Shown here piece after piece: positions 1 to 7,717 of a stretch of DNA of 16,952 bases. The stretch's first letter is position 1. The number at the start of each line of letters is the position of its first letter. This DNA is from Actinomycetota bacterium (GTDB taxonomy: Bacteria; Actinomycetota; Acidimicrobiia; Acidimicrobiales; Microtrichaceae), in contig WLLG01000016.1 in the NCBI GenBank assembly GCA_009700815.1, forward strand, positions 1-16,952, in the 5' to 3' direction. The notes below the pieces were generated by a model, which was not told the origin of the DNA, did no database searches, and saw only the letters and a list, made by a program, of their open reading frames with translations. Both the position numbers and the translations under genes were made by a program.

Positions 1-777
1 CAGGTTGGCATCGAGAGCCAGAACTGGACGCTCTCGCAGTTCATGCACGGAGAACAGGGTGCAATGATTTGTACGGCAAAGATTGTCGAGACTGTTCCGT
101 GGATTGATGCCAAGTACTACGCATCTACTCAGGTCATGGATGAGGCCCGCCACGTAGAAGTGTTTGCAAAATATCTTGATACCAAGTTGTCAGGTCACTA
201 TCCAGTCAATGCGCATCTCAAGATGCTCCTTGATGACATTGTGAACGACAGTCGTTGGGATATGACCTACTTGGGAATGCAGATCATGGTCGAAGGGCTA
301 GCCCTTGCTGCATTTGGGTTCATTCACCAACTCACCACCGAACCACTACTCAAGAAGCTTCTTCGCTATGTCATGAGCGATGAGGCCCGACACGTGGCAT
401 TTGGTGTGCTGTCGCTTCAGGAGTTCTACGCGGAGCTTTCAGACGCAGAGATCTTTGAGCGGCAGCAGTTTGCCTTTGAGGCGGCAGTGCGAATGCGGGA
501 CCGCTTCTTGCAGCAAGAGGTCTGGGAGCGCATGGGAGTACCCGTAAAGGATGCTCTTGAGCTCGTCATGCTGACACCTACCCGCCAGATGTTCCAGATG
601 ATGCTGTTTTCAAAGGTGGTGCCCAACTGCAAGAAGCTGGGCCTGTTGGACCGCAACGACAAATGGCTGCGGCATCGCTTTGAAGAGATCGGCGTTATTC
701 AGTTCGAAGACTGGGCTGATACGGCTTCGGAGCTCGAGGGCTTTGCGTTACTTGAGAGCGATATTCGCTCGACTTGA
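1..777 (+). CDS. Ferritin-like di-iron protein (5' end cut off by window)
   Basis: The frame is open from base 1 and ends at TGA 775-777, so 258 residues are visible and the N-terminus lies upstream. Counting from the first visible codon, all six carboxylate/histidine ligands of a ferritin-like di-iron four-helix bundle can be picked out: Glu18 (HGEQGAM), Glu48 and His51 (MDEARHVEV), Glu98 (MVEGLAL), Glu128 and His131 (SDEARHVAF). The two halves are symmetric, with 30 residues between the Glu and ExxH of each pair. The family includes R2-like oxidases, acyl-desaturase-like and AurF-like oxygenases; the paired DEARH motifs resemble proteins annotated only as ferritin-like domain proteins in Actinobacteria. 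A soluble metal-dependent oxidase or oxygenase is inferred; the substrate cannot be read from sequence. It precedes the regulator at 850 with a 72-base gap. The fold is confident, the reaction is not. Confidence 0.85.
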   Translation, partial: QVGIESQNWTLSQFMHGEQGAMICTAKIVETVPWIDAKYYASTQVMDEARHVEVFAKYLDTKLSGHYPVNAHLKMLLDDIVNDSRWDMTYLGMQIMVEGLALAAFGFIHQLTTEPLLKKLLRYVMSDEARHVAFGVLSLQEFYAELSDAEIFERQQFAFEAAVRMRDRFLQQEVWERMGVPVKDALELVMLTPTRQMFQMMLFSKVVPNCKKLGLLDRNDKWLRHRFEEIGVIQFEDWADTASELEGFALLESDIRST

Positions 778-801
778 GTCCTGTCCGGCAGTAGCCCTCT
801 G

Positions 802-846
802 GTGACAAATCTCGCGGTGAGTAATCTCGTGGTGAGTAATCTGGTT
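802..846 (+). repeat. Three imperfect 15-bp tandem repeats before or within the regulator 5' end
   Basis: Three head-to-tail 15-base units lie at 802-816, 817-831 and 832-846. Each begins with GTGA and carries a core close to GTGAGTAATCTCGTG; the second and third differ only in the last three bases, the first is more diverged. Each unit starts with a GTG in the frame of the following regulator, so the repeats could be translated as a VSNLV-type extension. The ATG at 850 looks a better start, which would make them promoter or operator DNA. TAATCT, a -10-like hexamer, occurs in units two and three. Confidence 0.8.
837..842 (+). promoter_or_regulatory. Putative -10 box (TAATCT) for the regulator-dapA-rnj unit
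   Basis: TAATCT lies seven bases before the ATG at 850 and fits the actinobacterial TANNNT -10 pattern. Transcription from it would begin at or next to the start codon, giving a leaderless mRNA; no Shine-Dalgarno precedes this ATG. A duplicate TAATCT is at 822-827. No clear -35 is visible. Confidence 0.4.
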
Positions 847-849
847 CAT

Positions 850-1518
850 ATGAGCGAGCCAGAGCAGCTGTTTGTGTTGCATGCACTGCGCCTCAGGGGG
901 CCCGCCTCGGATCTGGAGTTAGCTAGTCGATTCTCTCTGGACCTCGATGAGGTCAAATCCACACTTGAAGTCCTGCGAAGGTGCGAACTTGCCAGGCTTT
1001 ACGAGGGTCGACTTGCAGGCTGGATGCTTACTGCCACAGGACGGGCTGAAGGCGAGCGCCTGCTGGCCGAGCAACTTGATCGATTGTCTCTGCGAGGCGC
1101 AGTGGCTGCGTCGTATCAGCAGTTTCTGGTCATGAATCCTGAGCTTCTATCTATCTGTACTGATTGGCAGGTCCACTTGGTCGGCCAAGAAGAAGTCCTC
1201 AATGACCACCTCGATACAGCTAGAGATGCTGTCGTGTTAGCGCGCTTGGCAGAGTTACATGAACATGTCGTGCCGCTTCTAGAGCAACTCGCAGCGGGCT
1301 TGCAACGATTCGAGGGGTACAGTTCGCGTCTCAGGTATGCACATGAGAGAATAGGAATCGGCCAGACGGAGTGGTTGACGGGGCCGAGAATCGACTCCTA
1401 TCACACGGTGTGGTTCGAACTGCATGAGGATTTTCTGGCGACACTCGGTCGTCGACGCTCAGATGAGCGGGTTGACTACGACTCTGCCGAGGACGGTTCT
1501 GCAGAGTTAGAGGAGTAA
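850..1518 (+). CDS. Winged-helix (MarR-like) transcriptional regulator
   Basis: A 222-residue protein read from ATG 850. Residues 3-52 look like a helix-turn-helix: predicted helices around LFVLHALRL, DLELASRFSL and DEVKSTLEVLRR. They are followed by a short wing (YEGRLAGWMLTATGR), the layout of MarR/PadR-type winged-helix proteins. The remaining 150 residues are mostly helical and unfamiliar, perhaps a dimerisation or effector domain; the tail is acidic. The frame is open to GTGs at 802, 817 and 832, which lie in tandem repeats; I prefer 850 because a TANNNT box sits seven bases upstream. The TAA stop at 1516-1518 is two bases before dapA, so the two genes are almost certainly co-transcribed. 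Control of dapA, of the ferritin-like gene or of itself is possible but unproven. DNA binding is fairly likely; the target and ligand are unknown. Confidence 0.7.
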   Translation: MSEPEQLFVLHALRLRGPASDLELASRFSLDLDEVKSTLEVLRRCELARLYEGRLAGWMLTATGRAEGERLLAEQLDRLSLRGAVAASYQQFLVMNPELLSICTDWQVHLVGQEEVLNDHLDTARDAVVLARLAELHEHVVPLLEQLAAGLQRFEGYSSRLRYAHERIGIGQTEWLTGPRIDSYHTVWFELHEDFLATLGRRRSDERVDYDSAEDGSAELEE

Positions 1519-1520
1519 GG

Positions 1521-2402
1521 ATGAGTCCCAGATTTGGTTCGGTGATCACTGCAATGGTGACGCCGTTCGATGATCGAGGAGATCTCGATCTTGACGCGGC
1601 TGTAGATCTTGCCGTGTGGTTGGTTGCGAACGGTAGCGACGGCTTGGTGCTCAGCGGCACAACAGGTGAGAGCCCCACCCTGAGCGAGTCCGAGGAGTTG
1701 GTCCTGTTCCGCACCATTCGTGGAGCTGTCACAGTGCCGATTTTGGCAGGCGCAGGATCTAATTCGACGGCGAGCGCAGTGGAGCAAACAAAGCGAGCGA
1801 GCGAGTTGGGTGTTGATGGAATTTTGTCTGTCACCCCCTATTACAACCGACCCTCCCAAGCTGGACTCGAGGCGCACTTTACTGCCGTAGCCGAGGCAAC
1901 TGATTTGCCCGTGATGCTCTATGACATTCCCGCACGGACAGGTCGAAAGATTGCTACCGAGACGGTGCTTCGCCTAGCCCAGGAGGTCCCGAACATCGTG
2001 GCTCTCAAGGATGCCGCAGGCGACCCTGCAGAAACTGCTCGACTTGTGGCGCTAGCCCCCTCGGAGTTCGAGGTGTATTGCGGGGACGACGCGCTGACAC
2101 TGCCGTTGTTGGCAGTGGGTGCAGTCGGAGTGATTTCGGTTGCCTCACATTGGGTTGGGCGCCAACTCGGGGAACTGATTGAGGCCGTCTCAAAGGGAGA
2201 CCTCGAGCTAGCTCGACGCATCAACGCCGGGTTGATTGCTTCATACGATTATGAGTCCGGCGATGAAGCGCCGAATCCAATTCCCACCAAGACGCTCCTA
2301 CGGGTGCTCGGTCTCAGGGTGGGCGACTGTCGTCCTCCAATGGGTCCCGCTCCTGATTGGCTCGCAGATCGCGCCCGACAGGTGCTCAAGGACCTCAACT
2401 AA
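1521..2402 (+). CDS. dapA: 4-hydroxy-tetrahydrodipicolinate synthase
   Basis: DapA condenses pyruvate with L-aspartate-4-semialdehyde, the first committed step to diaminopimelate (peptidoglycan) and lysine, in the cytoplasm. The 293-residue length is normal for this TIM-barrel family. Visible landmarks: the pyruvate-binding GTTGES at 46-51, TPYYNRP at 105-111 (Tyr108 is the tyrosine contributed across the dimer interface in E. coli), the proton-relay Tyr134 and substrate-binding Arg139 in LYDIPARTG, and the Schiff-base Lys163 in VALKDAAGD. The start ATG follows GAGGAG (1510-1515), a good ribosome site that overlaps the end of the upstream regulator. The TAA stop shares its last A with the rnj ATG. 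The dapA-rnj pair is conserved in Actinobacteria (for example Mycobacterium tuberculosis Rv2753c-Rv2752c); the dapB and thyX often found just upstream are absent here. Confidence 0.97.
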   Translation: MSPRFGSVITAMVTPFDDRGDLDLDAAVDLAVWLVANGSDGLVLSGTTGESPTLSESEELVLFRTIRGAVTVPILAGAGSNSTASAVEQTKRASELGVDGILSVTPYYNRPSQAGLEAHFTAVAEATDLPVMLYDIPARTGRKIATETVLRLAQEVPNIVALKDAAGDPAETARLVALAPSEFEVYCGDDALTLPLLAVGAVGVISVASHWVGRQLGELIEAVSKGDLELARRINAGLIASYDYESGDEAPNPIPTKTLLRVLGLRVGDCRPPMGPAPDWLADRARQVLKDLN

Positions 2403-4060
2403 TGGCTTCTCCCGTTCACATCACGTTCCTAGGCGGACTCGGCGAGATTGGAAGAAACTGCGCCGTCTTGGAACTTGAGGGTTCGCTGCTGCTCATCGAT
2501 TGCGGTCTTATGTTTCCCGATACTGACATGCTGGGAGTTGATCTTGTTCTACCCGACTTCACCTGGTTAGTTGAGCGTGCCGAGGACATCGTCGGATGCG
2601 TGCTGACGCACGGCCACGAGGATCACATCGGCGGGCTTTCATATCTACTTCGTGAGGCCAGCTTTCCGCTTTTCGGTACCGAGTTGACGCTCGGGCTTGC
2701 CTCTGGACGAATCGAAGAAGCGGGCCTGATGAAGCGCACGGAACTCATCGTCGTAGCCGACGGCGAGCGGTGGGAGATCGGACCGTTTGAAGCTGAGTTC
2801 ATCCCGGCAACTCACTCTGTTCCGCAGGGAGTTGCAACTGCTTTCCATACGCCTCAAGGAACAATTCTGCACACTGGTGACTTCAAGATTGACCTCACCC
2901 CAGTGGATGGTCGCCTGACCAACCTGTCTCGGATCGGTGCGCTTGCTGATGGCGATGGCATCAGGCTGTTGCTTGCCGATTCAACCAATGCCGATCAGCC
3001 TGGTCACTCCCGCTCAGAAACCAGCGTGGGCAAGGTTCTCTACAACTTGATGCACGAACAAGAGGGCCGGCGAGTGATCACGGCCTGCTTTGCGAGCCAT
3101 ATTCATCGCATCCAGCAGCTCGCTGACGCAGCCATCTCCTTTGGCAGAGTTATTGCGCCTGTTGGACGCTCCATGAAGCGCAATATCACCATGGCTCGAG
3201 AGATGGGTCTGCTCACCATTCCTGATACCTCGCTGATTGACATCGAGAAGGTGGATCGGTACGAGCCCGGTCAGGTACTCGTGCTGTCCACTGGTTCTCA
3301 GGGTGAGCCAATGTCAGCGTTGACTCTGCTCGCGGCCAATGAGAACCGGTGGCTAAAGATCACCCCGGATGACACGGTCATCTTCTCTTCACATCCCATT
3401 CCGGGCAATGAGAACGCAGTAACGAAGGTCATAGATAATCTCTTCCGCCTTGGCGCCGAAGTCATCCATTCAGGACTGTCTGATGTCCACGCCACGGGCC
3501 ACGCAAAGTCCGAAGAACTCAAGCTCTACCACTCCATTGCCAAACCCGACTGGTTTGTGCCGGTCCACGGCGAGTACCACCATCTGATTGCCCACAGTCG
3601 GTTGGCTCAGGTGATGGGAACCCCCGAGGATCACATCTTGATTGCCGAGGATGGAGACCGTTTGATTCTTGACGACAATGGTCTTCGGCAAGTGGGGACT
3701 GTTCCATCTGAGTACGTCTATGTTCACGGTACGGTCGGCGATATTGGTAGCGGTGTACTGCGAGATCGACGGATTTTGGCAGATGACGGCGTGGTCGCAG
3801 TAACAGTCTGCGTGGATCGAAAGAAGAAGCGCCTTGTTTCGGGGCCAGAGATAGCAACTCGAGGCTGGATACACGAGCCAGAGGCGGGGGATCTCCTCGC
3901 GGAGCTATCTGCACGGGTGAAGGCTGCTATCGAGAAGGCCCTCCTAGACGGGGCAGACCTTGCGGGCCTGCAACGTGCAGTTCGGCGTGCCTCTGGTGGA
4001 TTTGTCGCAAACTCCACACGAAGACGGCCGATGATTGTTCCCATCCTGCTCGAGGTGTAA
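2402..4060 (+). CDS. rnj: Ribonuclease J
   Basis: RNase J is a metallo-beta-lactamase/beta-CASP nuclease with 5'-3' exonuclease and endonuclease activity, used in rRNA maturation and mRNA decay. From ATG 2402 the protein has 552 residues, a usual length. The zinc-site motif THGHEDHIGG is at 69-78 (His70, His72, Asp74, His75), with further ligands His138 (ATHSVPQ), Asp160 (HTGDFKID) and His389 (PVHGEYHH). The beta-CASP features include DSTNAD (193-198), FASHIHR (230-236) and GSQGEPMSAL (298-307). A C-terminal domain follows from about residue 450. The frame is open back to 2357, but the conserved start (ITFLGGLGEIGRN) and AAGGA at 2388-2392, nine bases ahead, favour 2402. This ATG overlaps the dapA stop by one base, implying translational coupling. 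Confidence 0.96.
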   Translation: MASPVHITFLGGLGEIGRNCAVLELEGSLLLIDCGLMFPDTDMLGVDLVLPDFTWLVERAEDIVGCVLTHGHEDHIGGLSYLLREASFPLFGTELTLGLASGRIEEAGLMKRTELIVVADGERWEIGPFEAEFIPATHSVPQGVATAFHTPQGTILHTGDFKIDLTPVDGRLTNLSRIGALADGDGIRLLLADSTNADQPGHSRSETSVGKVLYNLMHEQEGRRVITACFASHIHRIQQLADAAISFGRVIAPVGRSMKRNITMAREMGLLTIPDTSLIDIEKVDRYEPGQVLVLSTGSQGEPMSALTLLAANENRWLKITPDDTVIFSSHPIPGNENAVTKVIDNLFRLGAEVIHSGLSDVHATGHAKSEELKLYHSIAKPDWFVPVHGEYHHLIAHSRLAQVMGTPEDHILIAEDGDRLILDDNGLRQVGTVPSEYVYVHGTVGDIGSGVLRDRRILADDGVVAVTVCVDRKKKRLVSGPEIATRGWIHEPEAGDLLAELSARVKAAIEKALLDGADLAGLQRAVRRASGGFVANSTRRRPMIVPILLEV

Positions 4061-4065
4061 TCGCC

Positions 4066-4101
4066 GCTGAGCATCCGAGTGCCGCGATGCTGTCAGTCAG
4101 C
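4066..4101 (+). terminator. Possible nested hairpin between rnj and ftsK
   Basis: Two nested complementary arms are visible: GCTGA (4066-4070) with TCAGC (4097-4101), and GCATC (4071-4075) with GATGC (4086-4090), leaving a 10-base loop and a 6-base bulge. There is no T-run after it, so it is at best a T-less terminator or an mRNA-end structure after rnj. Arms of five base pairs can arise by chance. Confidence 0.25.
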
Positions 4102-4106
4102 CTGAG

Positions 4107-4112
4107 TACTCT
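4107..4112 (+). promoter_or_regulatory. Putative -10 box (TACTCT) for ftsK
   Basis: TACTCT lies nine bases before the ftsK GTG at 4122, and no Shine-Dalgarno is present between them. It matches TANNNT and suggests a leaderless or very short-leader transcript. No convincing -35 is seen. Confidence 0.35.
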
Positions 4113-4121
4113 TGACGCACC

Positions 4122-6683
4122 GTGGCAACTTCTCAGAAAACCCCTGCAAAGAAGCGAAGTTCTTCCTCAACTCGTTCGGCCGCGTCTGCCAAACGTAAAC
4201 CGAGTGCGAGTTCCTCGACGAGCTCAGCAGCGCGCAAGAAGGCGCAGGCTGGACGGGGCGGCGCCAAGGGCGGGACTGTACAAGCGTCAGCAGGAAGTAC
4301 TGCCTGGCACAGTTTGGTAGATGGCCACGGACGGGACATTTGGGGACTGTTAGCGATACTTGCAGCAGTGGTGCTGGGTGTGAGCATTTACAGCCAAAGC
4401 CCAGGGGGAGTCGCCAACTGGCCAGGGTCCGCAACGGCAGCATTGGTCGGATTGCTGCGCGTGTTTCTTCCCCCGGCGCTAGTTCTCGCTGGGGTGCTTC
4501 TCATCAGAAGTGCCCATGTGCATTCCGATGAATCGGCTTCGGAGCAAGCTGAGGCTCCTTCAGATTCCAATAATGCAGAATCCAACAAGCCACCGGGCCA
4601 CAAGGAGTCCCCAAGCAGGGCAGTGCAAGCAATCGGTGCGCTGCTAGCTGTGTTTGTGGTTGCAGGCATGTTGGACTTGTTCTTCGAGGAGGGCGCGTCA
4701 ATTTCAAGAGATGGACTCGGCGCATACTCAAGCGGCGGGGGACTGCTAGGCGCATTCTTTGGCTCGATCGCACTCTTGCTAGGTCGATGGGGCGCCGTTG
4801 TGGTGCTGTTGGTACTGGGAGTTCTCGCTGTGAGCCTGCTGACCGGTTGGTCACTGAGCTACATGGCTCAGTCAGTCATGCGCGCTGCTAAGCCAGCGGC
4901 GCAGGCGGCAGGTAATTGGGCCAAAGACCTCTTCAATCTTGGCTCTTCAGACCGGGCTTCTCAGGGCCAGCCTGCTGAAGGCGGATCTGCTGGGGAACAG
5001 GCAGAGCTAGAGGTCAACCTCTACGACCAAGATGACGGCGCTGCTCCTCAGAAGAAGCGTCCACGTTCTAAGAAGACAGCCGAAAGTGGTCCGACGGTAG
5101 TTGTGTCCGGACCGAAGCCCTTCACGCCGCCTAGCGAAGGTTCGGAGGAACCCGTTGCGCCGGAGCAACTCGGCCTTGGCCTCGGTCCTGCAGCAGTGGG
5201 GTCGGCTTGGCGTTTGCCTCCAAAGAACTTGCTCTCGCTATCTGGCAAGCGAACGGTGGACACCAAAGCTGTAGAAGCGCGTGGTCGTGTCCTTGAGGGT
5301 GCACTTGCGGAGCACGGCGTCGAAACTCGCCTTGTTGGAATGGTGGTCGGCCCAACTGTCACGCGCTACGAACTCGAACTTGGCGTTGGGGTCAAGGTTG
5401 CCCGGCTGACGAGTCTGCATAAGGACATCGCCTACGCCATGGCTTCCCCGGACGTTCGCATTCTCGCCCCTATTCCGGGCCGGCAAGCAATTGGGGTCGA
5501 GGTTCCCAACAAGGACCGCCAGATCGTCAATCTGGGAGACATCCTCACCTCTGAAGAGGCGCACAGAGCTACGCATCCGCTCGAAGTTGGCGTAGGTCGA
5601 GATATTTCCGGCACCTCGGTGTTGATGAATTTGGCAACCATGCCGCATCTCTTGATCGCAGGGCAGACAGGTGCTGGCAAGTCCTCCTGCATTAACTCAA
5701 TCATTACTTCTATCCTCATGCGGTCAACGCCGGACCAAGTGCGCATGATTCTGATTGATCCAAAGCAGGTTGAACTCACTCAATACAACCGAATCCCGCA
5801 CCTGCTCACTCAAGTAGTCACCAATCCTAAGAAGGCGGCGAATGCCCTGAATTGGGCAGTCCATGAAATGGAGCGCCGCTACGATCTGCTCTCCGAGGTT
5901 GGAGTGCGAGATATCACGGGCTACAACGCATCATTCGATCGGGGAGACTTGCAGCAGCAACTCGGTGAGGATCGCGAGTTCAAACGTATGCCCTTTATTC
6001 TTGTGGTTGTTGACGAACTCGCTGACCTCATGATGGTTGCCTCGCGAGAGGTAGAAGAGTCCATTACGCGAATCGCAGCCAAGGCGCGTGCTGTGGGAAT
6101 TCACTTAGTGATTGCTACACAGCGTCCATCGGTGAACGTCATCACGGGCGTCATTAAAGCGAATATTCCAGCCCGCTTGGCCTTTGCTGTTGCCTCCTCA
6201 ATGGATTCCAAAGTCATCCTTGATCAAACAGGTGCTGAGCGACTCGTAGGCCGGGGCGACATGTTGTTGCTTGGCGGAACATCATCTTCTGCACAGCGAA
6301 TTCAGGGCTCCTGGGTAGAAGAGTCCGAAGTGTCGAGCATCGTGAATCAGTGGCGCAAGCAGGCGCCTGCAGTAGAAGAGCATTATGTAGAAGGTGTAGC
6401 TGGCGATGACCAGCTGCCCTCGGGTGGATCCTCGCTCTCGGGCGGGACTGCAGGTGACGACGACGACCTGATGCATCAGGCCATGGAGTTGGTTGTGCGC
6501 AGTGGCCTTGGGTCCACTTCGATGCTTCAGCGCAAGCTCAAGGTTGGCTTTGCTCGGGCAGGCCGCCTTATGGACCTGCTTGAACAGCGTGGCGTGGTGG
6601 GTCCATCGGAGGGCTCCAAGGCCAGAACCGTGTTGCTATCTCCCGAGGAACTCGACGACATGATTGAGCGCGGAGAGTTCTGA
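4122..6683 (+). CDS. ftsK: DNA translocase FtsK/SpoIIIE
   Basis: A membrane-anchored hexameric ATPase that pumps DNA at the division septum so that chromosome ends are cleared and resolved. The product has 853 residues. Order of parts: a basic Lys/Ser/Ala-rich cytoplasmic tail (1-60), hydrophobic segments near 73-90, 104-128, 166-188 and 205-247, a low-complexity linker (about 260-365), then the motor. In the motor are the alpha subdomain (380-490), Walker A GQTGAGKS (514-521), Walker B ILVVVDELADLMM (626-638) and IATQRPSVNVITG (664-676). The gamma winged-helix that reads DNA polarity occupies about 782-845, with RAGRLMDLLEQRGVVGP. The start is GTG 4122; no other upstream start in frame is supported. 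The linker is short compared with E. coli FtsK. It follows rnj after 61 bases, the usual actinobacterial order. Confidence 0.96.
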   Translation: MATSQKTPAKKRSSSSTRSAASAKRKPSASSSTSSAARKKAQAGRGGAKGGTVQASAGSTAWHSLVDGHGRDIWGLLAILAAVVLGVSIYSQSPGGVANWPGSATAALVGLLRVFLPPALVLAGVLLIRSAHVHSDESASEQAEAPSDSNNAESNKPPGHKESPSRAVQAIGALLAVFVVAGMLDLFFEEGASISRDGLGAYSSGGGLLGAFFGSIALLLGRWGAVVVLLVLGVLAVSLLTGWSLSYMAQSVMRAAKPAAQAAGNWAKDLFNLGSSDRASQGQPAEGGSAGEQAELEVNLYDQDDGAAPQKKRPRSKKTAESGPTVVVSGPKPFTPPSEGSEEPVAPEQLGLGLGPAAVGSAWRLPPKNLLSLSGKRTVDTKAVEARGRVLEGALAEHGVETRLVGMVVGPTVTRYELELGVGVKVARLTSLHKDIAYAMASPDVRILAPIPGRQAIGVEVPNKDRQIVNLGDILTSEEAHRATHPLEVGVGRDISGTSVLMNLATMPHLLIAGQTGAGKSSCINSIITSILMRSTPDQVRMILIDPKQVELTQYNRIPHLLTQVVTNPKKAANALNWAVHEMERRYDLLSEVGVRDITGYNASFDRGDLQQQLGEDREFKRMPFILVVVDELADLMMVASREVEESITRIAAKARAVGIHLVIATQRPSVNVITGVIKANIPARLAFAVASSMDSKVILDQTGAERLVGRGDMLLLGGTSSSAQRIQGSWVEESEVSSIVNQWRKQAPAVEEHYVEGVAGDDQLPSGGSSLSGGTAGDDDDLMHQAMELVVRSGLGSTSMLQRKLKVGFARAGRLMDLLEQRGVVGPSEGSKARTVLLSPEELDDMIERGEF

Positions 6684-6726
6684 ATCTCATAGCTTGGGTC
6701 AGCACGCAGCGAACTGCACGCGACGC

Positions 6727-6732
6727 TACCCT
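6727..6732 (+). promoter_or_regulatory. Putative -10 box (TACCCT) for the SMP-30 gene
   Basis: TACCCT lies six bases before the ATG at 6739, the classic spacing for a leaderless actinobacterial start. The six-base spacer GAGGTC could instead be read as a very close ribosome site. Confidence 0.4.
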
Positions 6733-6738
6733 GAGGTC

Positions 6739-7677
6739 ATGAATTCTCAGATCGACCTTGGTGAACCAGAAGTTCTCGCAACTGGACTTCGCTTTCCGGA
6801 GGGACCAGTCGCTTGTGATGATGGCTCTGTGTTACTCGTTGAGATAGCCGGAGAACGACTCACAAGAGTCTCTGCCGATGGAACAGTAGAGACAGTCGCA
6901 GAGATTCCAGGTGGCCCGAACGGGGCAGCAATCGGCCCCGATGGTTGGATCTGGATTACCAATAATGGTGGTTCATTTTCATATATTGACCTTGGGGAGA
7001 TTTTATTACCCGGGCCAGTCCCACCCTCTTGGGTTTCAGGTTCGATTCAGCGGGTCGACCCAAGTAGTGGAGTCGTTGAGACCATCTACACCGAATGCAA
7101 CGGCCGGCCATTACGTTCTCCCAACGACTTGGTCTTTGATGATCAGGGTGGCTTTTGGTTCACAGATCATGGAGTTCGACTCGAGCGCAGTTCCGACTTG
7201 ACTGGAGTCTTTTATGCTCTGGCCGACGGCTCCTCAATCACCGAGGTGCTGTTTCCGCTTGAAGCTCCCAATGGGGTTGGATTGTCACCGGCGGGGGACC
7301 GTCTCTACGTAGCGGAGACCCACACTGGGCGAATCTGGCAGTGGGACGTGCCTGAACCGGGCAAGGCAGTTGGGTCTGGGATTCTGGCACCCCACGGAGA
7401 CTTGCTGGCCGGTTTAGCCGGGCATCAGTTGCTCGATTCTCTGGCAGTAGATGCCGAGGGCAATGTGTGCGTGGGAACCCTTGTCAACGGTGGGATCACC
7501 GTGGTTTCCGCAGACGGCAGTTCCGTTCAGCACCTACCCATTGATGATCTGCTGGTGACCAATATTGCGTTCGGTGGCCCGGACATGCGCAAGGCCTATG
7601 TCACTTCCTCTGGTACGGGAAGGCTGCTTGCATTCGACTGGCACTGCCCGGGCTTGCGCCTGAATTACCAGTGCTAG
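6739..7677 (+). CDS. SMP-30/gluconolactonase/LRE-family protein
   Basis: A 312-residue six-bladed beta-propeller of the SMP-30/gluconolactonase family, whose members hydrolyse sugar lactones or related esters using one divalent metal. Predicted metal ligands are all present: Glu21 in RFPEGP, Asn129 in RSPNDL, Asn178 in EAPNGVG and Asp233 in LDSLAVDAEG, the last being the usual catalytic base. Repeating blade motifs such as GPDGWIWIT, DDQGGFWFTD and SPAGDRLYVAE recur. No signal peptide is visible, so it is probably cytoplasmic. The frame opens at 6664, but ATG 6739 starts the family homology and has a TANNNT box at the right distance. The gene sits between ftsK and rimO, where the actinobacterial gene order usually has no such gene, and bases 6961-7012 are locally AT-rich; either could reflect insertion by transfer. 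The exact substrate is not readable. Confidence 0.85.
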   Translation: MNSQIDLGEPEVLATGLRFPEGPVACDDGSVLLVEIAGERLTRVSADGTVETVAEIPGGPNGAAIGPDGWIWITNNGGSFSYIDLGEILLPGPVPPSWVSGSIQRVDPSSGVVETIYTECNGRPLRSPNDLVFDDQGGFWFTDHGVRLERSSDLTGVFYALADGSSITEVLFPLEAPNGVGLSPAGDRLYVAETHTGRIWQWDVPEPGKAVGSGILAPHGDLLAGLAGHQLLDSLAVDAEGNVCVGTLVNGGITVVSADGSSVQHLPIDDLLVTNIAFGGPDMRKAYVTSSGTGRLLAFDWHCPGLRLNYQC

Positions 7678-7702
7678 TTCTGGTTTCTCTGGATCTCGCT
7701 AC

Positions 7703-7708
7703 TAGTCT
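7703..7708 (+). promoter_or_regulatory. Putative -10 box (TAGTCT) for rimO-pgsA
   Basis: TAGTCT lies nine bases before the rimO GTG at 7718, with no Shine-Dalgarno between. The spacing equals that before ftsK and alaS. No clear -35 is seen. Confidence 0.35.
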
Positions 7709-7717
7709 CTGCACACC

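Noticed and set aside
1331..1877. Two overlapping minus-strand open frames across the regulator/dapA junction
   Set aside because: Both lie opposite conserved DapA coding sequence and show no family features.
2357..2401. Longer RNase J start inside dapA
   Set aside because: It adds 15 residues unlike the family; ATG 2402 has a ribosome site and the typical stop/start overlap.
7667..7690. ACCAG/CTGGT hairpin after the SMP-30 stop followed by a T-rich stretch, as a terminator
   Set aside because: A five-base-pair stem with an eight-base loop that includes the stop codon is too weak to call.
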